A DNA stretch of 64,000 nt from Silene conica (lineage: Eukaryota > Streptophyta > Magnoliopsida > Caryophyllales > Caryophyllaceae): NCBI GenBank assembly GCA_029255685.2, contig CM055312.2:51184202-51248201 (forward strand), read 5' to 3'. Positions 23,401 to 38,753 of this stretch are shown piece after piece (position 1 is the first letter of the stretch; the number at the start of each line of letters is the position of its first letter). The notes under the pieces are model-generated. The model was not told the origin of the DNA. It saw only the letters and a list, made by a program, of their open reading frames with translations, and did not search any database. Made by a program: the position numbers and the translations under genes.

Positions 23401-24433
23401 ATGTCCATGAGTCCATTTAGAGTATCACAAGTTGTATTAAAAAATATCATTTTTTTTTACACTACAATATCACAATGTCACAACCTTTTCAATAAAATAT
23501 CAAAGGAAACAATATCACACACTATATAAAATAATATCACGAAATTTTTTCCAATACTTTTTTTCCTGAATTTTTTTTTTTCAAAATTTTTTTTTTCAAT
23601 TTTTTTTCTCGTTTTTTTTTCCAAATTTTTTTTTCAAATTTTTTTTTGTGATATTATTTTGAAGAACCGGTGATATTGTATTAAGTAATTTCTGAAATTG
23701 TAATGAAAAAAAATCGAAAAAAATTTCGACAAAAAACGCCTTTTGTTAAACAATATCACGCACTATATTAAACAATATCACGAAATTTTTTTCCCGGAAA
23801 TTCTTTTTTCAATTTTTTCTCCCGAATTTTTTTTCCGAAATATTTTTTTCTCGAATTTTTTTTTTGTGAGATTATTTTGAAGAACCGGTGATACTGTATT
23901 GAGTAACTTTGTGATATTGTAATGAAAAAAAATCGAAAAAAAATTTCGAGAAAAAACGCCTTTTGTTAAACAATATCACACACAATATTAAACAATATCA
24001 CAAAATTTTTTCAAGAACTTTTTTGCCCGGAAATATTTCTTTCAATTTTTTCTCTCGAATTTTTTTTCCGAAATATATTTTTCTCGAATTTTTTTTTTGC
24101 GATATTATTTTAAAGAACCGGTGATATTGTATTGAGTAACTTGTGATATTGTAATGAAAAAAAAATTCGAGAAAAAACGTCATTTTATTAAAAAAAAAAC
24201 GTGTTTGTTTTTAAAAAAGTGCATACTGAAAAAGGGAATTTTTTTAATAAAGAAAATGTCATTTTAAAAGAAAAGGCAAAAAAAGAAAAAAAAAAAGTAA
24301 TATTGAAAAATAAAAAAACAAAAAAAGGAAAAAAAATTGATATTGAAAACACGTGATACTTTTTTATACAACTTATGATATCATTGTTAGACTCATGGAC
24401 TCAAATATTTAGGGTGGACTCATGTGATCCCAA

Positions 24434-24435
<2 letters not shown>
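23401..24435. mobile_element. Element B2: B-family copy lacking its left terminus
   Basis: Begins inside the family at ATGTCCATGAGTCCATTTAG and lacks the GGATCCGGTGAG cap. The right end is complete (GGGTGGACTCATGTGATCCC). Interior units as in B1. Confidence 0.85.

Positions 24436-24475
<40 letters not shown>
24436..24475. repeat. (TA)n tract
   Basis: Pure TA dinucleotide between B2 and D. Confidence 0.95.
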
Positions 24476-24480
<5 letters not shown>

Positions 24481-26944
24481 TGAATCACGCGAGGCACCCT
24501 TCTTAGGGTGAGGCCGCTGGACTCATCTCTACCATTCAAATTATTAATAACATGTGGTTTAGATCAACCAGTGAACATATAATTTAATGACTTACGATTC
24601 CATTGCATGTTCATCTTTTGCAGATCTCAACATTAAAACTATGTCGTTTGAGTGGGCGCCGCCATCTGTGTAGGTTAGCTGTGCATGTAAGTTCCATCAG
24701 AAATGATGGTAGGTGGATAATGAGAGCCATCTCCTGATTCTTTTGACTGTAATATTACCAAGGTGCTCACCATCTTGCAATACGTAGCTTTGTATCTCAA
24801 GATTATTACGCCATAAATGAGCCATTCTACTCATTCTACCTTTAGAGTAGTCCATGTTGGTACTTATTTGGCGAGATTGGATGATGAGATTGTGACCGAT
24901 TTTGCTTGCTGTTACGAACATGATCTCTTTTTCAATGTGATAATCTTTTGATAGGCTGTTTCTTCAAACATATAGTTACTGTATATATGAATTAAGATGG
25001 TTTCACTTAATTTTAAAATTGTGCTTCTTGTGTCATTAACCCAAATATCATACCAAATTTCTTTCATGACAATTTGTTTTAAGTCCAACTTTCACGAAAT
25101 AAGGTTCCGGTTTCACAAATTAAGGTATAAGATTCACAAAATAAGAAATTAAACATTTCGTGAGTAAACAAATATTTTAAGTCCAAGTTTCACGAAATAA
25201 GGTCTCGGTTTCACAAATTAAGGTCCAAGTTTCACGAAATAAGAAATTACACATTTCGTGATTAAACAAACTTTTTAAGTCCAAGTTTCACGAAATAAGG
25301 TTCCGGTTTCACAAATTAAGGTCCAAAATTCACGAAGTAAGAAATTAAACAATTCGTGAGTAAACAAACATTTTAAGTCCAAGTTTCACGAAATAAGGTT
25401 CCGATTTCACAAATTAAGGTCCAAGATTTACGAAATAAAAAATTAAAAATTTCGTGAGTAAACAAACATTTTAAGTCCAAGTTTCACAAAATAAGGTCCC
25501 GGTTTCACAAATTAAGGTCCAAGATTCACGAAATAAAAAATTTTATATTTTGTGCGCAACAAATATTTTAAGTCCAAGTTTCACGAAATAATGTTCCGGT
25601 TTCACAAATTAAGGTCCAAGATTCACAAAATAAGAAATTAAACATTTCGTGAGTAAACAAATATTTTAAGTCCAAGTTTCACGAAATAAGGTCCCGGTTT
25701 CACAAATTAAGGTCCAAATTTCACGAAATAAGAAATTACACATTTCGTGATTAAACAAACTTTTTATGTCCAAGTTTCACGAAATAAGGTTCCGGTTTCA
25801 CAAATTAAGGTCCAAAATTCACGAAGTAAGAAATTAAACAATTCGTGAGTAAACAAACATTTTAAGTCCAAGTTTCACGAAATAAGGTTCCGATTTCACA
25901 AATTAAGGTCCAAGATTTACGAAATAAAAAATTAAAAATTTCGTGAGTAAACAAACATTTTAAGTCCAAGTTTCACAAAATAAGGTCCCGGTTTCACAAA
26001 TTAAGGTCCAAGATTCACGAAATAAAAAATTTTATATTTTGTGCGCAACAAATATTTTAAGTCCAAGTTTCACGAAATAAGGTTCCGGTTTCACAAATTA
26101 AGGTGCAAGATTCACAAAATAAGAAATTAAACATTTCGTGAGTAAACAAATATTTTAAGTCCAAGTTTCACGAAATAAGGTCCCGGTTTCACAAATTAAG
26201 GTCCAAGTTTCACGAAATAAGAAATTACACATTTCGTGATTAAACAAATTTTTTAAGTCCAAGTTTCACGAAATAAGGTTCCGGTTTCACAAATTAAGGT
26301 CCAAATTTCACGAAGTAAGAAATTAAACAATTCGTGAGTAAACAAACATTTTAAGTCCAAGTTTCACGAAATAAGGTTCCGGTTTCACAAATTAAGGTCC
26401 AAGATTTACGAAATAAAAAATTAAAAATTTCGTGAGTAAACAAACATTTTAAGTCCAAGTTTCACGAAATAAGGTTCCGGTTTCACAAATTAAGGTCCAA
26501 ATTCACGAAGTAAGAAATTAAACAATTCGTGAGTAAACAAACATTTTAAATCCAAGTTTCACGAAATAAGGTTCCGGTTTCACAAATTAAGGTCCAAGAT
26601 TTACGAAATAAAAAATTAAAAATCTCGTGAGTAAACAAACATTTTAAGTACAAGTTTCACAAAATAAGGTCCCGGTTTCACAAATTAAGGTCGAAGATTC
26701 ACAAAATAAGAAATTAAACATTTTGTGAGTAAACACATATTTTAAGCCTAAATTTCACGAAATAAGAAAAAGAGCAAAATGGATAATTTTTTTAGATAGA
26801 AAAAATATTTGGGCCAAATGAATTGTTATAAATGACCCATAATTTTCATCCCATTGAAATTAGTCCAATGAACATTGAAAATCATGCGCAGCATAGTAAG
26901 GGTTCGGCGGCCTCACCGTAATAGGCGGCCTCACGTGATCCGGC

Positions 26945-26947
<3 letters not shown>
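24476..26947. mobile_element. Element D: MULE-like element with an internal minisatellite
   Basis: Left end GAATCACGCGAGGCACCC then GGTGAGGCCGC; inverted right end GAGGCCGGATCACGTGAGGC then GGTGAGGCCGCC. TA tracts lie on both sides. It has about 600 bp of unique sequence (24476-25080), then the 98-bp tandem array, then a short unique end. No ORF of note. Confidence 0.8.
25081..26760 (+). repeat. 98-bp tandem repeat, about 17 units, with higher-order structure
   Basis: Units start with AAGTCCAAGTTTCACGAAAT at 25081, 25179, 25277, 25375, 25473, 25570, 25668 and onward to about 26744. Each holds several TTTCACGAAAT cores and an inverted ATTTCGTGA. Unit variants recur every five units: the order seen from 25179 repeats from 25668, and partly again from 26157, giving a 489-bp higher-order repeat. 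Confidence 0.92.

Positions 26948-27010
<63 letters not shown>
26948..27010. repeat. (TA)n tract
   Basis: Pure TA dinucleotide between D and C2. Confidence 0.95.
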
Positions 27011-27015
<5 letters not shown>

Positions 27016-27023
27016 CATCTGTA

Positions 27024-27413
27024 TAGGGGTTGAGATCCGGTGAGAACCACCTTACAATGAGAACCGGTGAGAACTCTTTCTTACGGAGTTTTTTTAAAAA
27101 AATTAATGACATAATTGGATTCGGCATAGAATTTTATGGCCAAAGAACATATTTCTTGGTCTAGAAAATAAATACTAGTGGCGGAAAAATGATAGATACG
27201 AAAAAATAGATAGTAGGTGCATTAAAATAAATAAAACGTATCTCACCTTGATTTCCGTCACTGGTATTTATTTTCTAGGCCAAGAAATATGTTCTCTAGC
27301 TATAAAATGTCATGCCGAATCCAATTATGTCATTAATTTTTTTTAAAAAAGTTCGTAAGGTAGAGTTCTCACAAAGTTCTCATTGTAAGGTGGTTCTCAC
27401 CGGATCTCAAGTC
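27024..27413. mobile_element. Element C2: MITE, copy of C1
   Basis: Ends GGGTTGAGATCCGGTGAGAA and (inverted) GACTTGAGATCCGGTGAGAA. The arms match those of C1 closely. Confidence 0.88.
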
Positions 27414-27500
27414 TATATGTACATATATATGTATATATATACATATATATGTATATATACATATATATGTATATATACATATATATATGTATATATTATA
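27414..27500. repeat. TA-rich tract (ATATATGTATATAC repeats)
   Basis: Regular (TACATATATATG)n between C2 and B3. Confidence 0.95.
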
Positions 27501-28496
27501 GAGGCGGGATCCGGTGAGTTCACCTAAATATTTGAGCCCATGAGTCCATTTAGAGTATCACAAGTTGTATTAAAAAATATCACGTTTTTTTTACACTACA
27601 AAGTCTACAATATCACAACCTTTTCAATATAATATCACAGGAAACAATATCACGCATTATATAAAACTTTTTTTCCCGAATTTTTTTTTTCAAAATTTTT
27701 TTTTTCAATTTTTTTTCTCGATTTCTTTTTCAGATTTGTTTTTTTTGTGATATTATTTTGAAGAACCGGTGATATTGTAATGAAAAAAAATCGAAAAATT
27801 TTTGAAGAAAAAACGCCTTTATTTAAACAATATCACGCACTATATTAAACAATATAACGAAATTTTTTCAAGAACTTTTTTTCCCGGAAATATTTTTTTC
27901 AAATTTTTTTTCTCGAATTTTTTTTCCGAAATATTTTTTTCTCGAATATTTTTTGTGATATTATTTTGAAGAACCGTTCATATTGTATTGAGTAGCTTGT
28001 GATATTGTAATGAAAAAAAGCGAAAAAAATTTCGAGAAAAAACGCCTTATTAAACAATATCACGAAATTTTTTCAAGAACTTTTTTTCCCGGGTATATGT
28101 TTTTCAAGTTTTTTTTTTCAATTTTTTCTCTCGAATTTTTTTCCCGAAATATTTTTTTCTCGAATTTTTTTTTCTGATATTATTTTGAAGAACCGGTGAT
28201 ATTGTATTGAGTAACTTGTGATATTGTAATGAAAAAAAATTCGAGAAAAAACGACATTTTATGAAAAAAAACGTGTTTGTTTTAAAAAAAGTGCATACTA
28301 AAAAAGGGAAATTTTTTAATAAAGAAAATGTTATTTTAAAAGAAAAAGCAAAAAAAAGAAAAAAAAGATAATATTGAAAAAGAAAAAAAGGAAAAAAATT
28401 TGATATTGAAAACACATGATACTTTTTTATATAACTTATGATATCATTGTTAGACTCATGGACTCAAATATTTATGGTGGACTCATGTGATCCCAA

Positions 28497-28499
<3 letters not shown>
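27501..28499. mobile_element. Element B3: B-family copy, about 1.0 kb
   Basis: Left end GAGGCGGGATCCGGTGAGTT, right end GGACTCATGTGATCCCAACT. The second internal unit is shortened. No coding capacity. Confidence 0.85.

Positions 28500-28553
<54 letters not shown>
28500..28553. repeat. (TA)n tract
   Basis: Pure TA dinucleotide between B3 and C3. Confidence 0.95.
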
Positions 28554-28557
<4 letters not shown>

Positions 28558-29110
28558 CGGGATCCGGTGAGAACCACCCTTATAATGAGAACCATGAGAA
28601 CCCTTACTAAATCTCCACCATATCTCACTTCGAAAGTTTCGATGGATCGTTTACCATTAGTTTAACTTATTCAAATACACATTTTAATATCATTAAACAA
28701 AAAATTTTGATTTTATTAACAATATATATACTTAGTGTACCAAAATACAATTAGGCATACTAAAACGGCTATAAATGCACGAAAACAACCACTACGTGCA
28801 TGAAATTTTTTACATGCATGAAAATGATTACTAGGTGCATGAAATAAGAGGCTCTACATGCATTAAAACGAGTTCTAGGTGCATGAAAAATGATAGATAC
28901 GTAAAAATCGGTAGTAGGTGCATGAAAATTAATAAAACGTATCTCACCTTGATTTCCATTACTAGTATATATTTTCTAGACCAAGAAATATGTTCCGTAG
29001 CCATAAAAATCCATGCGGAATCCATTTATGTAATTAATTTTTTTTAAAAAGTCCGTAAGGTAGAGTTCTCATGGTTCTCATTATATGGGTGGTTCTCATA
29101 GGATCCCATT
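28554..29110. mobile_element. Element C3: longer C-family MITE
   Basis: Ends GGGTCGGGATCCGGTGAGAA and (inverted) AATGGGATCCTATGAGAACC. It carries about 170 bp of extra interior with five or six copies of GTGCATGAAA or TGCATGAAAA (28775-28895). Confidence 0.82.
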
Positions 29111-30597
29111 ATATATATATATATTTAAAAAAATAGCTAGCTAATTTCGACAGCACCTCCCCTAAATCGATGCTAGCCAGATATTAATATTGATGGAAGA
29201 ATACCTGCAAAGAATTTTAATCAATTACATACAAAATAATGCTTCATACAATAGCTTCGGAATAACCATACATCTCATATTTTCATCCAACCATACAATA
29301 ACACTATTATGTTTCCCAACGACGCATAATCCGAGAAAACAAGCAACAAGTATCCTCAGCAATAACCTCAACCAAGCAACAAATAAAAATCCAATAATTT
29401 AATCTAAACTACATGTTCTCGAAACATTTTATAGCCCACACCTCTTTAACTTCATTCATATTTTCAATTGACATGGTTGAATCTTCAATAATCTACATTG
29501 AAGAAAATCAATGATGAGATGCTTTTGTTTAAAAAAAAAAATAAGTATTACAACAAATAATATAAAGAACAAATTAAAAAGATGCAATTAAGCTAAAGCC
29601 AGAAAGGCAGGGGAGTAGTAAGTAATAAGCAGAAATAGATGGAGCATAAAAACATGCTCAGACACACAAGTATTACACAGGTTACTCAAGTTCTTTACTC
29701 GTACACTTTGGAATATGTACATATAATCGTTGTTAAGTGCTAAAATCACTGATTCCACAATATATATCAAGACATGGCTCCGATAAAACGCTCAAGAATC
29801 ATTAACAAATTTATCACACTGGTCAAGTTATGACTCTTATGAGCACTTAAACTAAAAATAGTTAGGTGCTTAAGTCTCAACTCAAAACAAATATACTTGC
29901 TTGCCAATCCATCCAACAAACCAAACAAGGAATAGTTTAATCAAACGTAAACAAATGAAAAAAAAACAATGAATTAAAAGGCAACCTAAACTGTCAAAGA
30001 AGGGAGGGAGTTCTGGGTCTCAAGGTGGATACAATATGGAACCGGTGGCTTACTTTTTCTAAGTAATGGGAAAAGGACTGAAACATGCCACTAAGAGACT
30101 CTACTTAGACAATACAAAGATTGGCTGTCAAGAACGTAGGGAGTTAGGATGGGCAGTTGGTCAGATCTATGTGCGACAGTGTGAGCATACTAAGAGAAAT
30201 TAAGGAGTGCGCCCTACATGTATTGTACAATCGAAGCGTCTTGCTTGTGACGGACACCCATCATAAGCTGAGATAATGCCCTCTCATAATAAAACAAGTG
30301 GAAGGACAAGTGAGGAGGAAATGAAGCACCCGATGAATAGTGCTACATGCATATTGTGAGAGGGGCACTATCGTGTGACGGATAGTGCCCGTCTTCAATG
30401 CGAATTTATGTCGAATAATAAACCAAATTACAAAGACATTATTTCTCGCACAAGATCAATCATAGTGAAACTATAATCCTTGATCAATTCAACAACAATC
30501 AAATACCATAAGCTTACTGTTTATAAGCATAAAAGGTATCATCAGAAAAAATTGTAACAAATCAGGGTTTGGCCTCAGAGACGTATCACTTACATAC
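29111..30597. other. Non-coding, unrecognised DNA
   Basis: AT-rich, without clear repeats or convincing ORFs. A GTGACGGA..CCGTC motif pair at about 30245-30395 may mark a small decayed element. Confidence 0.5.
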
Positions 30598-30794
30598 CAA
30601 TAAATCCACATAGCGACTTTATGAAGCATCAACCAGAATTAGAGCATATGATCAGGAGAAACAGAAGAATCCACTCTTTTGGCTTTCAAGATTGCACAGA
30701 AATGTTCTCCAACTTGTGGATGTTGGACTAAGATGACGACAGACAAATCATCATTAGGCAATGTGGCCTTGATTTTCCAATTTCCCAGCATATC
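30598..30794 (-). pseudogene. Captured exon of a probable DUF1365 gene
   Basis: On the minus strand an exon runs from acceptor TACAG (30795) to donor TTG|GTATGTAAG (30597). It encodes MLGNWKIKATLPNDDLSVVI, then VQHP..GEHFCAILKAKRVD, a TAA at about 30640, then FWLMLHKVAMWIYW. The order (short strand, F.A.L...R, then K.A.WIYW) resembles the middle of DUF1365 proteins. The identification is from memory of the family pattern and is moderate. No other exon of the gene is seen. It lies 170 bp from an oppositely oriented MCM5 fragment. Confidence 0.45.
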
Positions 30795-30964
30795 CTGTAC
30801 GATTCCAAATAAGCCTCATTTTAAATGACTTTGTTATAAAGAGAGAGATCTGTGTAGAGTACTAGAGTGGCATGGTAGCTATCAATTGGTTTCATGTGCT
30901 TACTTTGTTGTACGGCTGTCGTTCTGGCTAATGTTAATAATTTGGGCTAAATGATGGTATTCAG

Positions 30965-31424
30965 GTCACATATCAAATCATGTACCAGAGGCTATGCGTC
31001 TCTTCACTGTTGCCACAATGGATGTTGCGCGCTCTGGAGTTAATCAGCTAATGAAGCCAACTCCTGAAATGGCAAATGAGATAAAGGTTCGGCACAGTTG
31101 CTTGTCATTACTGATTCGATTAGGGTCTTACTGATTTAGTTGAGTGATCATAACTCTAAGGTTTGCTTAATTTGGCTTGGCAATGAACAGCGAGTGGAAG
31201 TGCATATAAAGAGAAGGATTAGAATAGGGAGCCACATATCAGAAAGACGACTAATAGATGATCTAACCAGAATGGGGATGAATGAATCCATTGTAAGAAG
31301 AGCGCTTCTGGTAATGCACCTCAGAGATGAAGTCGAGTACGAAAGAGAAAGACTTGTTATTGTTCGTAAAGCCCGATCTCTCTTTTTTGCAGGCCATTAC
31401 TATATCCACTCCACTCTCCTATGA
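30965..31424 (+). pseudogene. MCM5: Captured C-terminal fragment of MCM5 (DNA replication licensing factor)
   Basis: Two exons, 30965-31086 and 31191-31424, with acceptor ATTCAG, donor AAG|GTTCGG and acceptor AACAG, all in frame. Exon 1 encodes EAMRLFTVATMDVARSGVNQ, then PTPEMANEIK. Exon 2 encodes [20 protein letters not shown], then [13 protein letters not shown] and [13 protein letters not shown]. This matches the end of the MCM5 helicase subunit, including the C-terminal winged-helix segment. The normal end appears to be replaced by a 16-residue read-through to TGA. The ATPase domain and all upstream exons are absent. The intron is kept, so the fragment was copied from DNA, not from mRNA. 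Confidence 0.78.
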
Positions 31425-31430
31425 CTAGTT

Positions 31431-33540
31431 GTACGTTGTGTTGTCCTCAAAACGGTGCTGGTGACTTGACTCTCAATTTTTTGTTTCTTAATCATGAAAA
31501 TGTAGTCCGAATCCTGTGTTACTAATGCTTAAGTGTTTTTAAGGTTCAAATTCCAACTTGAAAGTTTCTACCTGATGAAAATTACAAGGCTACAAGTCTC
31601 TTGTAAAACCGTTATATTGTACAATCAAGTGATCAACGTACCCATTCATCAAAAGTCATATATGATTAGGCGGATTTAAAAGTCTGGTGGCGATGTAATA
31701 TCTGTAATCTCATCAGATTCACATCAATCAACACTTACTAAGCAATTTGCGGTAGTAATATCCCTAGAATAGAGTCGTCAACTTCCAGATTGTTATTATG
31801 GTTCTGGAATCTGGAGTAGGGGTCAGTGAAGGACTAAATCATTACGCCATTAGTAGTATTGACGAGAATATATGATAAAAATCACGAAAATTTCTGGCAA
31901 AAGAGAGAGTAAAGTATCTTCAGTCTATCCTCACACTACCCTGGCACAAGAAAAGGGAGAGTGGAAGTTCACTTCATAAAACTACACACAAAGTTCTAAA
32001 GTGAGAGTACACAAGGAGTAAAACCGTATTTGCTAAAGCAGCACACTTGCACGTAATGAATCAGATTGGAGAACCAAAAGTTTTACTAAATTGTAGTTAC
32101 AGAAACTTTAACTATACTGATCCCTCAATCCTCCATTTTGTGCAACGGCTTAAGTTCAAATGATTCATGAGATAGATCAGACTGACTGAAAATAAACATT
32201 CAAAGAGAAGAAAGACAAATATCGTATATCGGACTCACCTGCGCAATTCACTTCTTCAATCTACTGTCAGTGCCTTCAAAATCATAACAGTAATACACAC
32301 TCAGTGGATTTTACTCATACCCAACACTAGCTGGTATTGTCAAAAGCTAGCTGCAATGTAAGGAAAAGTCTAAAATTTAGAAAATCAAACGAACGGAAAA
32401 TTCATATTCTCAGAAAATACAACAATTTCTTCAATACACACTTCCAAGTCGTGCAAAATGGACGAAACATCATACTTGTGCAATGCAATTCATTTTCTTA
32501 GCTACAACTACAATCTACAAGGTGCTTGCACAAGTTCAGTAGCCTCCATCAACACATTGTTACATACTAAACCCAAGGATCATTTAAGAGACAGCAACAA
32601 CAAATGAAAATAACAAATGACGGCACAATGACGACGGAAATTTGCTACTGATTTAATTGACTAACCCACATTCCCTTCTCAAATCCCAGAAATTTCAATG
32701 ACTCGGCATCACTACTAAACTTGATACTGTTTTAATTGACTAACCCACATTCCCTTCTCAAATCCCAGAAATTTCAATGACTTGACATCACTACTAAAAG
32801 AATCACCATCCTGACTATAACCAATTGAAGGAAACTCGGTTACAAACTATCAAATGAGAACCAGCAAAATGGTTTAAATACTCATCGATTGACAATTTTC
32901 ATAAACAAGATAAATTGAGATGAATATCTAATCACAAAATATCTAAATAGAAATCATTTTAATTACACAAATAGCAATAAAATAGTTCACATAATTCTAT
33001 TTCTATTGTTTTGCAGTAAGCTAAAATTACGGAAGCAATATAGATATGAGATGAATATCAAATTAAACAACATATTACTGAATTGATTACAGAAAAAGCA
33101 CGGAAGCAACATAGATATGAGATGAATATCAAATTAAACAACATATTATTGAAATTGATTATAGAAAAAGCAATAGTAGTATGGCACACCTTTGATTAAC
33201 GAAACCTGCCAGGGAATTCGTTGATAATTATGACGGAAGTGAGTGATAATTGCGAAGCCGATAATTCAGAAGTCTGATATTTAATATCGAATTGCTTATT
33301 ACGAACTGTGAACGAATTGTTGATTGCGGAATTGTGAACGAATTATGAACGAACTGCAGATTGCGAATTGCTGATATACATGGGTTTGTTTTGCAGTTAG
33401 AATATTACGAATTGCTGATATACATGGGTTTGTTTTGCAGTTAGAATATTAGGATTTTGAGGTAGGAGTGAATTAAGAAGCGGTGGTTTGTTTTATTATT
33501 TGTAGGAAAGACGCGCGTTAAACATAGTAGCAGTTTAGTT
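31431..33540. other. Non-coding DNA with three local tandem duplications
   Basis: No gene seen. Two-copy tandem duplications occur at 32649-32798 (unit about 77 bp), 33027-33175 (about 75 bp) and 33363-33452 (about 47 bp). Confidence 0.7.
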
Positions 33541-33544
33541 CAAC

Positions 33545-33892
33545 ACAAAGACTTTCTTAGTATATACTATATACGTCTATTATAATTAAAACCGTCACAA
33601 ATTTTATACGGTGACGTTTTTTGATAAAAAAAATGTTGTTTTTTATCACTACTTTTAGTGTCGATATTAATGTCGGTTATAATTAAAACCGTTGCAAATG
33701 ATATATAGTGACGGTTCTGACTTACAACCGACACAAATAATTTATTTTATCGTGACGGTTCTTTAATAAAACCGTCGCAATAGACTCCCTATAGCCTAAA
33801 CATCCTTCCCGCCAAATTTTTTTGCTCTTTTATGTCGTTTCTATTAGAACCGTCACAATAGCTGCGACACGATAGGGGTTTTTTGCACTAGT
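33545..33892. repeat. CACTA-like terminal region
   Basis: Inverted copies of AACCGTCACAA / GTGACGGTT and ACCGTCGCAA lead up to GGGGTTTTTTGCACTAGTG. Read on the minus strand this is CACTAGTGCAAAAAACCCC, a CACTA-type terminus followed by subterminal repeats. The partner end is not identified. The block at 6388-6697 is a possible but unproven match. Confidence 0.55.
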
Positions 33893-34105
33893 GTATGCAC
33901 TATATTGTGATTCGTGAAGTATACTTTAACTTAGTTATATGTTAAACTTTGGGGACAAAGTTTCTTAAGGGGGATAGACTGTAACACTTCGCGTTTTAGA
34001 TCTTATATATATGTGCTACTTGTCTTTGTCTTGTGCTGAGAAGTGTTTTGTTATCGTTACGGGGTGGCGAACTTCGGGATGAAGTTCATTTTAAGGAGGG
34101 AAGAC
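33893..34105 (+). mobile_element. Two short 3'-end remnants of gypsy elements
   Basis: GGGGACAAAGTTTC.TTAAGGGGGATAGAC is followed by TGTAACACTTCGCGTTTTAG (33982). Then GGGATGAAGTTCATTTTAAG with GAGGGAAGAC is followed by TGTAATACCCCG (34106). Each looks like a polypurine tract next to an LTR start, so the first LTR is cut off after about 60 bp. Confidence 0.55.
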
Positions 34106-37220
<3,115 letters not shown>

Positions 37221-37825
37221 ATATGAGTCCAAGTCCTGTTGTTTGAGATATACTTGATGCACCCAGCGAACCCAGAGTCTATCTGCTTTTGCATACAACC
37301 AGTTGACCAGTTTACCCACTGCAGCTATGTTCCAAGTTTTAGCTTTTTAAATGCCAAGGCCACCTTCTTTCTTAGCTACTGTCACTTTGTCCCACGCAAT
37401 CAGTGGAACCCTATGATACTCAAAACTACCATCCCATAAGAAATTCCTGCAAATAGCCTCGATACGTTTAATGATGCTTTTAGGAATGATAAACATTGAA
37501 GCCCAATACCCATGAAGAGTGTTTATCACAGAGTTTATAAGGGTAATTTTGCCTGCATAGAATAGTTTTTTTGCACCCAAACCTCTAATGCGTGCAACCA
37601 TGTTCGCAGTAAGTCGGTTGTAATCTTGCTTGCTCAGTTTACCAGTTTGCATAGGAACACCTGGATATCTAAAGGGCATTTTGCCTTCACAAAATCCAGT
37701 GACCCTTTGAATGTCCTGTTTGAGATCATCTGCCATTCCATTAAAGAAAATTTCAGATTTTGTGCTGTTCATCTTCAGACCAGAAGCATTGGAAAAGGAG
37801 GTAAAGGCCTACATGAGCAGCAGAA
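37221..37825 (-). pseudogene. LINE (L1-type) reverse transcriptase fragment
   Basis: Encodes SNASGLKMNSTKSEIFFNG, then YLGVPM-like RYPGVPM, KITLINSVINTLHGYW and KKEGGLGI, the thumb/connection part downstream of the L1 RT active site. The frame continues past a TAA (about 37344-37346) into TWNIAAVGKLVNWLY. Another stop lies before the first residues near 37815. It is truncated at both sides; the left edge is the LTR end at 37220. Confidence 0.88.
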
Positions 37826-37849
37826 TGGAATTAACATTTCCTAAAATTG

Positions 37850-38640
37850 ATTAAGATTAGATTTAGGAAATATTATCTTAAGACTAGAAGTCTAGTTAAG
37901 ATAATATTCCTAAAGCATCTAGGGTTTGGAATAAACCTAGTTCTAATTCAATATAAATAAGGTGTTTACAACACTTCAAACCTCACGTCACTCACACACA
38001 CAAATCGAGAAAAACGCTTATACAACTTCGTGTACTAATCGTGCTTAAACTGACATATTCCGTTACAAGATTTAAATGCTAGAAGATCGTTCTTATTCAT
38101 TCAATTTGTGAACACGAAGAACATATAGAAGATTTATCTTATTTACGTAAGATAGTTGAGTATTTCACAGTACTCGTTATATTCAAGCATTTCACGGTAC
38201 TTGAAGATAGCTAGGTATTTCACGGTATCTAACGTTTAGTTGTACGAGTAGGGTTGATAAAAATTTAATTCGGAGAGAGGTACTAATTTTATTAATCGAG
38301 AATAGTGGACGTAAGTATCGATTTGTGAAACCGAACCACTTCAAAAATATTGTCTCTTCTCCTGTTTATTGTTTTTATCCGTTACTCATCACGCGAACAT
38401 CATACATCGAAGAAGAATAGAAAAAGTTGGCATACTCAATTCAACCCCCCCCCCTTATTGAGTATATTCAGATGAATAGACTCTTCACAAGTTTTTAATT
38501 TCTCAAAAGTTTCGAAAAAGCCAAAAACATGTTTTCCTTTTTTTCTATTTCCCCCTTGCACTTTATTCCATTAAGGATAATGTAAATCTTAAGTGTGGGG
38601 AGGGAAAATATTCACCTTGTGTATATTTTTTTTTCTGTTT
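37850..38640 (+). other. Retrotransposon-derived non-coding segment
   Basis: A TATA-like CAATATAAATAAGG (about 37952) is followed by leader-like sequence, then a C-run in TCAATTCAACCCCCCC (38440-38453) and AATCTTAAGTGTGGGGAGGG (38585-38605). The last motif is common just before the 3' LTR of some plant gypsy elements. No coding region; the family is uncertain. A 24-bp stem hairpin lies at 37859-37915. Confidence 0.4.
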
Positions 38641-38753
38641 GTAAATATGAAAAAAATCAAAAAAAACTAAAAATTTTCCAAAAAAACATGTTTTCTTTTC
38701 TTTGTATATATTTCTTTATTGCATTGTATATATATATGTGTTTGTTTGACTAA

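Noticed and set aside
25081..26760. CRISPR-like regular repeats
   Set aside because: The whole 98-bp unit repeats with no unique spacers, and the sequence is a plant transposon. It is a minisatellite.
37850..38640. Complete Ty1/copia LTR
   Set aside because: A TATA box and a C-run suggest retrotransposon DNA, but no matching termini, target duplication or primer-binding site could be found.
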